From Myrica gale (lineage: Eukaryota; Streptophyta; Magnoliopsida; Fagales; Myricaceae), in the NCBI GenBank assembly GCA_963930655.1, contig OZ005607.1:25800874-25864873 (forward strand): 64,000 nucleotides of DNA. The letters run 5' to 3'. Position numbers and translations under genes: made by a program. Positions 31,919 to 41,811 of this stretch are shown piece by piece (the first letter of the stretch is position 1; the number at the start of each line of letters is the position of its first letter). The notes below the pieces were generated by a model that did no database searches, had not been told where the DNA came from, and saw nothing but the letters and a program-made list of their open reading frames with translations.

Positions 31919-33464
31919 AAGTTCTTGTAAAATTGGCATAATTTTCATGGCCAAAACAATCGTTTTATAAATGTATTTTACTTGTATAGATTGTATATAG
32001 TAACTTGATTAATACTGGAGGAGGTGGAGCTCATTGGATCTCATTGGAAGCAGTTGGAAGGTTGTTGAACTCAAGAGAATGGTCTGGGAAGCCGTGCTGA
32101 GCTGGTGGGAAGATTGTGAGGTGTTTGGGTTAACCTAGGGTTAGCCTTGCGTAACTTATGCAGTTTTAGCGAGAAAGCTCTAGAAACTCACCCAACTAAA
32201 AAGCTGGCCTGTTTGACCAAAGTACCCTCACTTAAACAGTCTATATGCCTTTCCCAAAAATAAGAACAGGACGTTACTTTGGAGATTTACGCAAGAAACG
32301 GATCACATTCTAGAAAATTCCTTCTCCAACGAAAAAACTCATTTTCTCTCTCTGCCGAAACCTGATCTGATCGCATCTGTTGTGAGAGTTCTTGAACTTC
32401 CTCTGGTGGAAGATTCTGAAGATTGAAGACTGTTGAACGTTGGGTCTTCTATTCCCATTTCGGTTGGTGTTGAAAGTGTGACATTACGAAGTCGAATCTT
32501 GAGCAGTTTTTGAGAAAGATTCGGAAGGTTGACGAGTTCGTTGACGTCCATAGTTGCTGATAAAAGACTTGGGTGCTGGGCACTGTCCTAAGAGAGTTCT
32601 ATTGGGAGGCTTTACGGAAGGATTGGGGATCGGGAAAATGAAAAAGATTTTCATGTTGATCACCATCGTGTAAAGTTGTCAAGCAATTAGTGGACTGATC
32701 GGTGTTTAAAACACCCAGAGTGTTTTTGTCACTTGGGGAAATCAACCTCAAGTGATTTTCACTTCATCACCAAAAATCTCTGGCGTTGACTCTATTCTTT
32801 TCTATCTTCATCTTTATGCAACTAATCGTTTTCTTGTTGATCATTTGCAGATCTAAAAGTGTTGGTAATTGAAATTAGCAAGCCTACTGGTTGCTGGATT
32901 TTTGACTGAACCCTTGCTGGTTAACTAGTCTTAGAGTTGTTGATATTGTTACTAAATAGTTAGACTTTATATTGCTGGTTCTTAGAGTAATTCTTGTTTT
33001 AAATAGGTGCAGGAAAATCATTTTACATTGAGTTTGTCTTGCTGTAATTTGCGTAGGTAGTTCTTGTGATATTACTTCTTGAGGTGCAGATATTATCGTG
33101 CTGAAAAATCATTATTGTGCTAGTTATATTGTTGCTGACTATATCTCCTTATTGCATATTGATAGTTGTATTTTACAGGGTTATCTTGATTTTTCTGTGT
33201 TGAATATTTGCTTTATTGTGAAATAATTGCTGATGTAATTGTTACTCTATTGGTTGGGTTATCAAAGATGTATCATTCTTATTTTGTTAAGCTGTGATTG
33301 CTGTTAAGTGCTTAAATCATATTGTTTGAATAGTTTTTAATATTGTGATCGTATTAGTGCATTTGATCTTGGTTTTCTGTTGTTTCTTAAAAAGGGTGTT
33401 ATTAGTTTTTTAAATACCTATTCACCCCCTCTAGGTATAGTCTAGGGTCTAAACGTAGTTTCAA
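31919..33464 (+). mobile_element. Unclassified insertion (1.5 kb) ending in a repeat shared with 35660
   Basis: Absent from the parallel position at 19127. It begins 'tgaaagttcttgtaaaattgg' and its right end holds CCTATTCACCCCCTCTAGG (33417-33435). The reverse complement of this occurs at 35685-35703, at the left end of the insertion in the RLP. Both are accompanied by 'gtttagaccctag/a'. No ORF over 70 codons has a family signature. It is probably a non-autonomous LTR-type element. Confidence 0.5.
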
Positions 33465-34139
33465 AATGGAATATATCTTACTTAGAAAAATAAAACACTT
33501 TTCTCCCTTCGAAAATGATTTTTGGATGAGCAACATGACAATTTTATCCATACAATTTTTTTAACAATGATCATTTTATGAGGGTAAAAGCATAATTTCA
33601 TACGTGAAAATATCAAATATCAGTTGAAGGAAAAATTTAACAAAAAGTGTAGTGTTTGAAAATAATAATTCGTGAGTGTCAAGCAACTGGTATGAAAGTG
33701 CGTTAGGATATGAAACAGAGCGACACAACAGAAGACATGAGGCAGATGCTAGTGTGCGTGGCTTCCTCTATGATCGCTAGAACATCAGCTTTGACCGGAA
33801 GTATCCCCACGTCTAAGGATCGCTTTTAATGCTCACATCCCTCCCTACTCCCAGAGACTATTCTTTCACCTCTCTTTTCTCCTTTTTCTTTTTTCCTCTT
33901 TTCGATTTCCTTTTACTTTTCTGTTGTGAACAAGAAATTTGTAATAGCTGTCTTTTGAGTCTTCGTCAACCACTAGATTATATCGGCATCCTGTAAGAAG
34001 ACTCTTTAGAGTCTTTGTAGACTACTTACTAGATTCCCTTTTGAGTCGTGGTCGACCACTTTGAAATTGTAATCATGCTAAATTACAAGATTTTGAGCAA
34101 TGAATCACTCTGAAATATAATACATGTGTGGAAACTTTT
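33465..34139 (+). repeat. Duplicated RLP 5' upstream region, with promoter module copy 3
   Basis: Parallel to 19915-20520 and 12110-12640. The module 'catcagctttgaccggaagt' + 'atccccacgtc' lies at 33783-33813, followed by a pyrimidine-rich tract and the RLP relic at 34140. Confidence 0.85.
33783..33813 (+). promoter_or_regulatory. Conserved RLP promoter module, copy 3
   Basis: W-box core TTGACC plus CCCACGT core, in the context described for copy 1. Confidence 0.6.
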
Positions 34140-34625
34140 TTAATGTCTTATACATGGGTGGAAACCTTCTTTCCGGTGAATTCCCAACTGAACTTTGTAC
34201 ATTGCCAGCATTAATATCTCCGTGTTTTTCAGTACCATTCTCTTTCCAGATTTTACCCAAGCATTAGGCTTTCAAACAATAGTCTTAGACGGGTTCCTGT
34301 TGAGATTAGTCATTTGAAGAGGCTTACTGCACTGCATCTTGACAATAACAACTTCTCAGGCAAGATTCTTGAACAGATGTACTCCGACCTCATAAACTTG
34401 GAAGAACTGGACATCTCTAACAATCAGTTGTCTGGTGAAACAACTGCAGATCATTTGCCTATGTAAATTCCTGGGTGAGGTTTAGCTTATCAATCAATAT
34501 TCTACATGAACCAATACCCTCATGCACTCAATCTACACAGCTTTGATCTCTCAGCATAGAGACAAGGATAGTCCGGATCATGAGAAACATGGGTATAGGA
34601 TTCCATAGGTTTAGTGTAAGGAAGT
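34140..34625 (+). pseudogene. RLP remnant (C-terminal LRRs)
   Basis: 'YMGGNLLSGEFPTELCTLPA' is encoded from about 34145. Then come LSNNSLRRVPVEISHLKRL and LHLDNNNFSGKILEQMYSDL, then INLEELDISNNQLSGE, then a degraded 'cactcaatctacacagctttgatctctcagca' (equivalent to GTQLQSF in full copies). It lacks the N-terminal cap, most LRRs and the membrane anchor. About 0.5 kb of a once 2.2-kb gene remains. Confidence 0.8.
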
Positions 34626-34649
34626 AATAGATTTTAAAAAGGCTTAAAT

Positions 34650-35445
34650 ATATCTGGCAACTTTCAATTATGTGAGTGTTGACACTTTGCACCACAATCT
34701 ATTATTTTTGTCATATTGCATCCACCAATTGTTGATTTTAGATACGTTACACCCTCCTTTAAAATTTATGGTTAATTTTGACTTAAATAATTTTTTAACT
34801 TGCAAAATGACAATTTTGTAGCAATAATAATTAATCTGAATATTCAGTCTTTCTCCTTTCGTCAGAAAAAAATATTTTGTAGCAACCTGCTCAGTACGAC
34901 ACTCTGAGATACCCATGCTCATGGGATTCAAGCTCTGTACTGAAATATGCAAAGAAACAGAGCAACTTACTTGCACGCAAGTGCATTAGGATATGAAACG
35001 GTGACACAACAAAAAGACACAAGGCAGATGCTAATTATGTCCCTTCCTCTATGATTACTATAGAACATCAGCTTTGACCAGAAGTATACCACGTCTTAGG
35101 ATCTCAATTAATGCTCACATCCACTCTGAGAGACTTAATTTGTAGTAGTAGTCAAGTTATACATAAATTTCTCAAATTTCAGGAATGTTTTTATTCGGAC
35201 CTTCAAGGTTACATCTTTATGCGGTCCTCTTTTTTTCCCCTTTGGCTCCTCATTAACTCGATTTGGTATGTAATATAAAAGTGGTCAAGCACATATTCAT
35301 TAATTACTTTCTGTTAGACACATTATTTCTTGTATTCACATTTGCCGGGGCTACCACGTAAAGTGTCTGGATCCAATGTCACGGCGCCACAACTTTTTCC
35401 TATTCTCCCATTTGCATAGGTTAAATAACTATATCCTCTTCTAGT
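34650..35445 (+). repeat. 5' region of the RLP at 35446, partly a repeat
   Basis: 34650-34890 is an AT-rich repeat. From 34890 (gatacccatgctcatgggattcaa) the sequence parallels 45280-45790 up to the RLP start codon. It carries module copy 4 and a TATA-like 'taaataactatatcc' just upstream of the ATG. Confidence 0.75.
35066..35096 (+). promoter_or_regulatory. Conserved RLP promoter module, copy 4
   Basis: 'catcagctttgaccagaagt' + 'ataccacgtc' about 380 bases upstream of the start codon of the RLP pseudogene at 35446. W-box core kept. Confidence 0.6.
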
Positions 35446-35659
35446 ATGAGATATCAATCAAGAATCATGCCGGACTTTAAGTCTCATTATCTTTTCTTCC
35501 CCTTCTTGGCCTTTAGCCTTCTCTATCGGAATCATGCAAGCAATCAAATGGATCGCAACTCTCTCATCTTGTCCTTACCGTTTGGCACCTCCTCCACTCC
35601 TTTAAATTGGTCCTCCACAGATTTGCAGCAACTGAGAAGGTATTGCCTGTGATCCTTAA

Positions 35660-37277
35660 AAATCTGTTTAGACCCTAAAGAACACCTAGAGGGGGTGAAT
35701 AGGTGTTGGTACTTTCTTTTTCTATGAATAGACAAATTTAGAACAAATCTTAAAAGAGTCTTGTCTAGATCTGAAAAGTATTTAACAATCAACAAATATG
35801 CAGCGGAATATTAAAACAAATATCAAAGAAAGATATCAATCAGAAATAATAAATCAATCATACATCAAGACACGAGATTTGATGACGAAGTGGAAAACCT
35901 TATCAAAGGAAAAATTCACTCCGGGCTAGCAGCCACCAAAAATTCACTAGAAGATAAACCTTACACCGGTGACTCAGACACGGGCAACATCCAGCTGCTT
36001 GACTCTGACAACTCCGAAGTAATAATCTAGGTAATCCAACCTAGACCCGCTCCCTTGCGGTTAACCCTTTCTGAGGTTCTTCTTGTAAATATCTTCAACA
36101 CCGGTAACTCCGGCTGCCAATCTCCTTAAGCTCTCTAAAGGCTTCTCACAAGAGGTTGGTTTCAATGGTAATTCAGGTGATTGATGTAGGAGAGAGAAAA
36201 TATAAACACTTTTGGTGCAAAGGTCTCAAAGAATGTTTCTCACAAGCATAAGACGCCAAGGAATGAAGGAAATAACTTGGGTAATCAATTTGGACGAGGT
36301 CTCATGGTTTAAATAGATAAAGATAAGACAATTTGAAAAACAGAGGATTTCGCTCGAGCGACGATAGGGCGAAACACACTGTATGAAAAACTGGCAATTT
36401 AGCTCGAGCGAAGCTAGGGTGAAGCTAGGGCGAAATACACTGTATGGAAAAATGCCAATTTAGCTCGAGCTAATCTAGGGCGCAAATAGAGCGAAACTTA
36501 CTGTATGGAAAAATGTCAATGTTGCTTGAGCTAAGGGCAGGCGAAGATCAAGCGAAGCTCATATTCCGGAGATAAACTTGAGAGATTTTAGGATCACATC
36601 ACACTTCTAGAATTTGAACTCATCTTTCAAAATTCGAACGTTCTTCATCTTTATCATCATAATTCAAATGCTTTCCGATTTTAATCTTCGTAATTCAAAC
36701 GCTTTTCAATCCTAATCTTTTTAGGAGACATCTTGAACACTTAAACAAATTCTTATCTATATAATTCAAATATTACAACTCAAATTTGAAACGGAATTTG
36801 TCAATAACATTAACAGATCCACAGGGGGGCGAACAGGGGCCACCGGCCCCGTTGGCTCCCCCGAAAATTTTTTTTTACACCTAACAAGTTTTTTATTTTT
36901 TACCATGTCCGCCCCCTATGCCCACTGAAAACTTAGCCCACCCCCCTCAAAATGCTTGTAAAATGCTGAAAATGTTTCATTTATATGTTTATTTGTGAAA
37001 ATGTTGAAAATGTTTCATTTATGTGTTCTGTTTTACTAAAAATATATATAAATTAGTTGGTGTTCCATTGGTATCTTGAATAACAAGAATTTAATCTTTA
37101 ATGTCATTACCACTGATTGGTTGATGAATTTTTAGTGTTTTTAGAACCGTACTTGTATTTCAATATTTTTAGTCCTTAATTTTTTATATTTTAATTCTTA
37201 AGATTTTTTTTTAACGTTGTAATTTTTTTTTCTTAAAAATTTTTCATGATTCGATTGCATTCCTGACACTTATATTT
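35660..37277 (-). mobile_element. Insertion within RLP copy A (two repeat types)
   Basis: The left end has GTTTAGACCCTA…CCTAGAGGGGGTGAATAGG (35685-35703), the reverse of the end seen at 33417. It continues with LTR-like sequence (aaccttatcaaaggaaaaattcactccgggctagcagcc) to about 36815. A second repeat follows (cacaggggggcgaacaggggccaccggcc… to about 37270). Neither has a recognised ORF. The RLP reading frame is otherwise continuous across the site (from 'gcctgtgatcct' to 'atttccttacc'). Confidence 0.65.
36345..36560 (+). repeat. About four tandem units of ~60 bp (ctcgagcgaagctagggcgaaa…)
   Basis: Each unit contains 'caatttagctcgagcgaa' and 'agggcgaaaNacactgtatg' with 'gaaaaatgNcaat' between units. 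Units start near 36350, 36408, 36468 and 36528 and have diverged from one another. They lie inside the insertion in RLP copy A. Confidence 0.85.
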
Positions 37278-38827
37278 CCTTACCGCCTCACTGGAAACAT
37301 ATTTCCTTTTCTAGGAAACCTCACACATTTGTCTTATCTCAATCTATCCCGTAATTTACTTTTCAGTACTCTCCCCACTGGACTGTTTTCATCCTTTGGT
37401 TTGGATCAACTCACCGTCCTTGATTTGAGCACCAACTATCTAGATGGGGACTTATGGTTCCAATTTTCATCTAAAGGTTTCCTGCCTCCATTCAAGTACT
37501 TAACATCTCTAGCAACTACTTCAACGGTACAATCCAATCCTTATTCTTCCAACGAGCATGGAACTTGACTAAGCTCAATCTCAGCCACAATAATTTCACA
37601 GGCTCTTTGCCCCAATCTTTGATGAAATACGCAAATCTCGTCGAATTAATTTTACAGAGCAATTTTTTTGAAGGAAATTTCACCAACCTTAATTTCTCCG
37701 ATCTTCAACAACATACCGTACTCGACATGGGGTTTAATGACTTCACAGGTAACTTTCCAGTGAGCCTTCACTCATGCAAGTCACCAAGAGCGATTTGAAT
37801 TTTCAGAAACCGCCTGGAGGGGCAAATCCCACCTAAGGTGTCGCAATTGCAATTTTTATCTTTTTTTCTCGATCAGTTCTAACAATCTGACTAATATCAC
37901 TGGAGCAATCAATATCACAGGTCAATTGCCCACGTGGCTATCTAATCTAAATTCTAAAGAAGTTGGAAATCCTAAATCTAAGACACAACAATATCACAGG
38001 TTCAATTAAAGATTGGTTTTCAACCCTTCCAAGGCTCAAGAATTTGGACATGTCTAATAACCACTATTCTGGTGAAATCCCGAAAGCATTATGTGCATTA
38101 CTATCACTAATATCAGCACAAGCTCTGGAGGACGATACCACTTTGATTCTACCAATTTTTATCACATCCGATCGTAGGCTTTACCAGTACAAATCTCTCT
38201 TAAGCTTCTACCCAAGAATTTTCCTTAGCAACAATAGTTTTTGTGGCAAGATCCCCATTGAGATTGGTCGTTTGAAGTTGCTTCGTGTAGTGGATCTTAG
38301 CAAAAACAACTTCTCAGGCAACATTCCAAGCCAAATGTCAGAGCTCACAAAGATTGGACCTCTCTGGGAATCGGTTGTCAGGCGAAATACCAGTATCACT
38401 TGCTAGTCTGAATTTCTTGTCTCACTTTAGTGTAGCAAACAATAATCTCTCCGGACCAATACCTTCAGGCACTCAGCTACAGAGCTTTAGTCCCTTAGCA
38501 TATGAGGGGAATGCTGGACTTTGTGGTTCCCTTAGCATATGAGAGCAATGAAGGGAAGAAAACTCATGATGAGAAACCAGGCGGGCATAGGATTCCATGG
38601 TTCCCAATTACAATGGTGCTTGGCTTTATAAAAGGATTTTGGGGAGCCTGTGGTTCTTTGGTTCTTAACTGTAATTGGAGAAATTCATTTTTTCGATTTC
38701 TTGAAAACTTAGGAGATCGGCTCTATATAACAATGGCAGTGTCTTGGGCCAGATTGCTTAGAAGGCCTATTATAAGTGTATTGTTTTCTGTATTGAAAAC
38801 TTAGGAGATCGACTCTATGTACTACTA

Positions 38828-38935
38828 TTGTTTTCTGCGCATCATGTCTTCTGGTTTCGTCCATGTTTTCTGTGCATCATGTCTTCTGGTTTCGTCCATG
38901 TTTTCTGCGCATCATGTCTTCTGGTTTCGTCCATT
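38828..38935 (+). repeat. Three tandem 35-bp repeats
   Basis: 'tgttttctgcgcatcatg' + 'tcttctggtttcgtcca' occurs three times in a row with one base variant (ctgtgcat in the middle copy). The homologous flank of RLP copy D has a single 'ggtttcgtcgatgaag' at 52881, so the array expanded locally. Confidence 0.9.
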
Positions 38936-38936
38936 A

Positions 38937-39329
38937 AGGAGCCACTTCTTGCCTGCGACTCATGCTGTTGCAGTGACTTAATTAGTATACCCTCCGTCTT
39001 TTCGTCAATCCGCTAGCCACCATTTTCGGCATCCTACTTAGTTCGTATTGAAACCCTAAACTAAATCAGAGACAGCTGATGTTTGATAATACCTCTACAC
39101 ATGCTGTGTATATGCAATGGCTGCCACATAACATTCTACGAGTTCACATTCTCCCTCTTCCTGAGATTCTTTTTCCCCTCCTTTGGTTTAGGTAAAATCA
39201 TTAAATTTGGGAACAAACGAAAGGCCAAAAACCCACCACGTCTGTCTGACTATCTCCGCATTTTCTCTTCACTCTTCCCCTTTCCCCACAGCAACTGTGG
39301 CCACGGACTCCGGTCGCTTTGGCGGTCCA
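38937..39329. repeat. RLP 3' flank plus tail of the bromodomain gene (partner 52891-53320)
   Basis: Parallel to 52891-53320, including 'gctgtgtatatgcaatggctg', 'gttcacattctccctcttcctg' and the last ~50 bases (cccacagcaactgtggccacggactccggtcgctttggcgg), which correspond to the C-terminal codons RPPKRPESVATAAVG of the bromodomain gene on the minus strand. This locus carries only that tail, with no gene beyond. Confidence 0.9.
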
Positions 39330-40042
39330 ATTATATATCTCCTAGGATGGCTGCGCGTCTCTCTTAAAAGGGGTCATTTTTCTGCACATATTTATCTGTC
39401 TAATTGTCTGGACCTGGTGCCACCACGCAAATTGTATTCAAGCTCTGAATTGTCTTGTGGAGCGCAGATGAAGAAATTCTATGGCTTACTATTTCTTCTC
39501 TTCCTCCAATGTCAACTTTTTATTTTCTTTTATCTTTGTTTCATTGTTGAAGTCTTGTCATCGACTGTGACAAGGAATTTATAAAAACATTCGGAAGAAT
39601 TCCTCATGGAAGTAATTCTTTGCCATGACCAATCAAAAGCTCGTTGTTTTTCTTCTTCTTCATTCTGTTTGAACCTTTAATGACTTCATTTGAATTCGTA
39701 ATCATAAAGAAACCTCCCGATCCCGACAGAGACGTAGGCAGGACATGTCCAAGGTTTGGCCCAAACCCAATCTGGCCTGCTGTTCGCTTTTAATCTTCTT
39801 CATCTTTGTTTTGTTTTTGTTACTTATCCCAATTGAGATTGGTCGTTTGAAGGTCGACTCTATGTAAAACTGGCGATATCATGGGCCAGATTGCTTAGAA
39901 GGCTACTGTAAGTGTATTGCCTTCTGTACAATGATAATTGACCCCTTTATAGTTTTTAGTTTTAAGTGTCGATCGAGTTGCCTGAAATAGATCCGTTCTG
40001 TTTCTTTTTTATAAATATTTGGGTTACAATATCTTTGATGGA
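39330..40042. other. No intact gene; contains a short RLP tail relic (39830-39925)
   Basis: 39820-39850 reads 'cccaattgagattggtcgtttgaag' (IPIEIGRLK). It is joined directly to 'ctatgtaaaactggcgatatcatgggccagattgcttagaagg' (YVKLAISWARLLRR), so almost the whole C-terminal third of an RLP has been deleted. 39730-39780 parallels 52640-52700 (gtaggNaggacatgtcc…ggtttggcccaaacccaat). Confidence 0.7.
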
Positions 40043-40826
40043 ATATTATGTTATATATAGAAGACTATATTTCCTTTTTTGGATTATGGATTTCTTTCTC
40101 CTCTTCTATCATCAAAAACAATATAAAGCAATTTTTTGTACCCCTCTAATTAGATAATTTAGCTGTTTAACGAGAAATCATAATTACAGCCAGACTACCA
40201 CATAGACCACGAAAATAAGTACGAAACATGTATATTTCGAACTTATTTTTCACTTTACGGAGAACTTTACTGGGAGAAAAGGATTGGCCGAAAGGATTGA
40301 TTAATACGGCTCATCAGATTTACGAAAGCCCTTTTGTTGCCGTTCAAAGAAGAAAAATGTTAGTGTTTGAGTTTTAAAATTTTAGAGTGTAAGAGTTGGT
40401 AAAAATGTGAAAATAGAATATTTAAATAAATATTATAATAAAAATGAATAATTCATATGAGAGAAAGATTATTTTGTAGTTTTTTTTTAATTATTACCCA
40501 AATTTCGTATGCCAAACACCTTATGAGCCAGAATTCTATACATTTTTTTTGTGGGGTTATAAAGTGTAATTAAGAGATAGACACAACAATCATATATGAT
40601 GTAAAATTCACATTACTCAAAATTTAATAAATAGAGTATTAAGTAGAGTAGGATGTACTTCTTTTTCAATTGCGCCAAGCAACTCGTACAAGGAATCATC
40701 AATCAAGAATAGAGCTAGGCGATTAAGAGGGGCTGGACCATGGCCTTCGCCCACAAAAAAAATCACTATGAAATATTTTTCCTCGAGAAAAAAACAAGTT
40801 TTTAATGATTTTCTTCTAATTTTTTA
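40043..40826. repeat. Segmental duplication, right copy (partner 1-808)
   Basis: Nearly identical to 1-808 at its start ('atattatgttatatatagaa…') and weaker near its end. It follows the RLP relic at 39830-39925. Confidence 0.9.
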
Positions 40827-41045
40827 ATAGCACTCAGGGATGGTCTCCAACCTAACATCCCTAATTCGAATCTTCACTCGAGATAAGACTGATGACTTAA
40901 TTAGGATGATAGTTTTTTTCTTTTTTTCTATGCAACATGAAACTTCCATTAAACAACTACTCTGCTCAAGACATCAGCATGAGCATCACAGGTTACAATT
41001 TCAACAGGGATGGTCTCCAACCTAACATCCTCTTGAAACTGCACA

Positions 41046-41136
41046 CATCTCTCTCACTTCAACCTATCCCGTAATTTACTTTCAGGTACTCTCCTTGACG
41101 GATTATTTTCCTCCTTGAAGCACATTGACTTGTAGG
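41046..41136 (+). pseudogene. RLP fragment (first LRRs)
   Basis: In-frame THLSHFNLSRNLLSGTLLDG followed by LFSSLKHIDL and a stop, equivalent to LRR 1-2 of the other copies (THLSYLNLSHNFLSSTLPTGLFSSL). Upstream is 'gggatggtctccaacctaacatcc', which occurs twice (40829 and 41007). It may be the 5' part of the RLP that resumes at 41812. Confidence 0.75.
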
Positions 41137-41614
41137 ATTCATGATATCCGAAACTTTACATATACAACATTAAATAGAGTGAGATCTACCTATTCTATTT
41201 ATCTTTTTCCGAATTGCACCGTGCAATTCGAGTTGGAAATTGCAGAGGATCCTCGTCCCATTTTGGAGTACCATTCTCTTTCTAGATTTTACCCAAGCAT
41301 TATATAGGCTTTCAAACAATAGTCTTAGAGGCATTCTTGTTGAGTTTGGTCGTTTATAGAGGCTTTTTGCACTGAACGTTCGTGTCTTGGGCGAGATTGT
41401 GCATAAGGTGTCTATAAGTGTATTGTGTAGTGTTTATTTTTGTTCACAATCGATATTTTGATAATTTCAATAAATTGATTAAATTTACAAAATGAACATC
41501 TTCAAAGACAAAGACATTTTTATCAAAGAGCCAAAGACAAGAGGATTGAAGATCAAGAAGATGCAAGGAGCTAAAAAGTGAAGATTCAAGACCATAGGTT
41601 ATAACCTTGTAACT
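41137..41614. other. Sequence separating the two parts of RLP copy B
   Basis: Holds an LRR-like relic at 41262-41380 ('taccattctctttctagattttacccaagcatt…ggctttcaaacaatagtcttagaggcattcttgttgagtttggtcg'), also seen at 12745 and 34230, then unrelated AT-rich sequence. No gene. Confidence 0.5.
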
Positions 41615-41811
41615 CTTAGAGGCTGTTTGATTAATGTGTTTTGTAAGGATTTTTTGTGTTTTGAAAATTTTTAGGTGATGTTAACTTTATTGGTATGCGT
41701 GTTGTAGTTATTTTTATGTGGTGTTAAAAATGATGTTTCGTTGTAAAATTTTTTGTATTCTGAGGATTAAAAAAAATCCTGAGAAAACTTTGTAATCGAA
41801 CGTCCTCTAAG
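41615..41811. mobile_element. MITE directly before the RLP coding sequence
   Basis: Inverted ends CTTAGAGGCTGTTTGATTA (41615) and TAATCGAACGTCCTCTAAG (ending 41811, written on the plus strand). The interior has the 'ttttgtgttttgaaaattttta' style. LRR coding resumes at 41812, so the element sits on a coding junction. No clear target duplication was found. Confidence 0.6.

Larger units (their letters stand above)
35446..38795 (+). pseudogene. LRR receptor-like protein pseudogene (RLP copy A)
   Basis: Exon-like start: a signal peptide in MRYQSRIMPDFKSHYLFFPF… and the LRRNT cap (NQMDRNSLILSLPFGTSS…). At about 35660 the reading is broken by a 1.6-kb insertion and resumes at 37278 with NLTHLSYLNLSRNLLFSTLP. 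LRRs then continue through 38400 in shifting frames (37329-37568, 37565-37798, 37963-38406, 38354-38542). The conserved end [29 protein letters not shown], a transmembrane segment WFPITMVLGFIKGFWGACG and the tail ENLGDRLYITMAVSWARLLR are present. A ~50-base deletion lies at [13 protein letters not shown]. The family is RLP2/RLP3/PSY1R-like; such proteins lack a kinase and sit in the plasma membrane. Not functional. Confidence 0.9.

Noticed and set aside
36345..36560. CRISPR-like array
   Set aside because: The units are ~60 bp, diverged and lack unique spacers. The organism is a plant.
41137..41811. The gap in RLP copy B as a normal intron
   Set aside because: Genes of this RLP type are usually intronless. 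A stop codon directly follows the 41046 fragment, and the gap includes a MITE and an unrelated LRR relic, so it looks like insertion and decay. RNA data could still change this.
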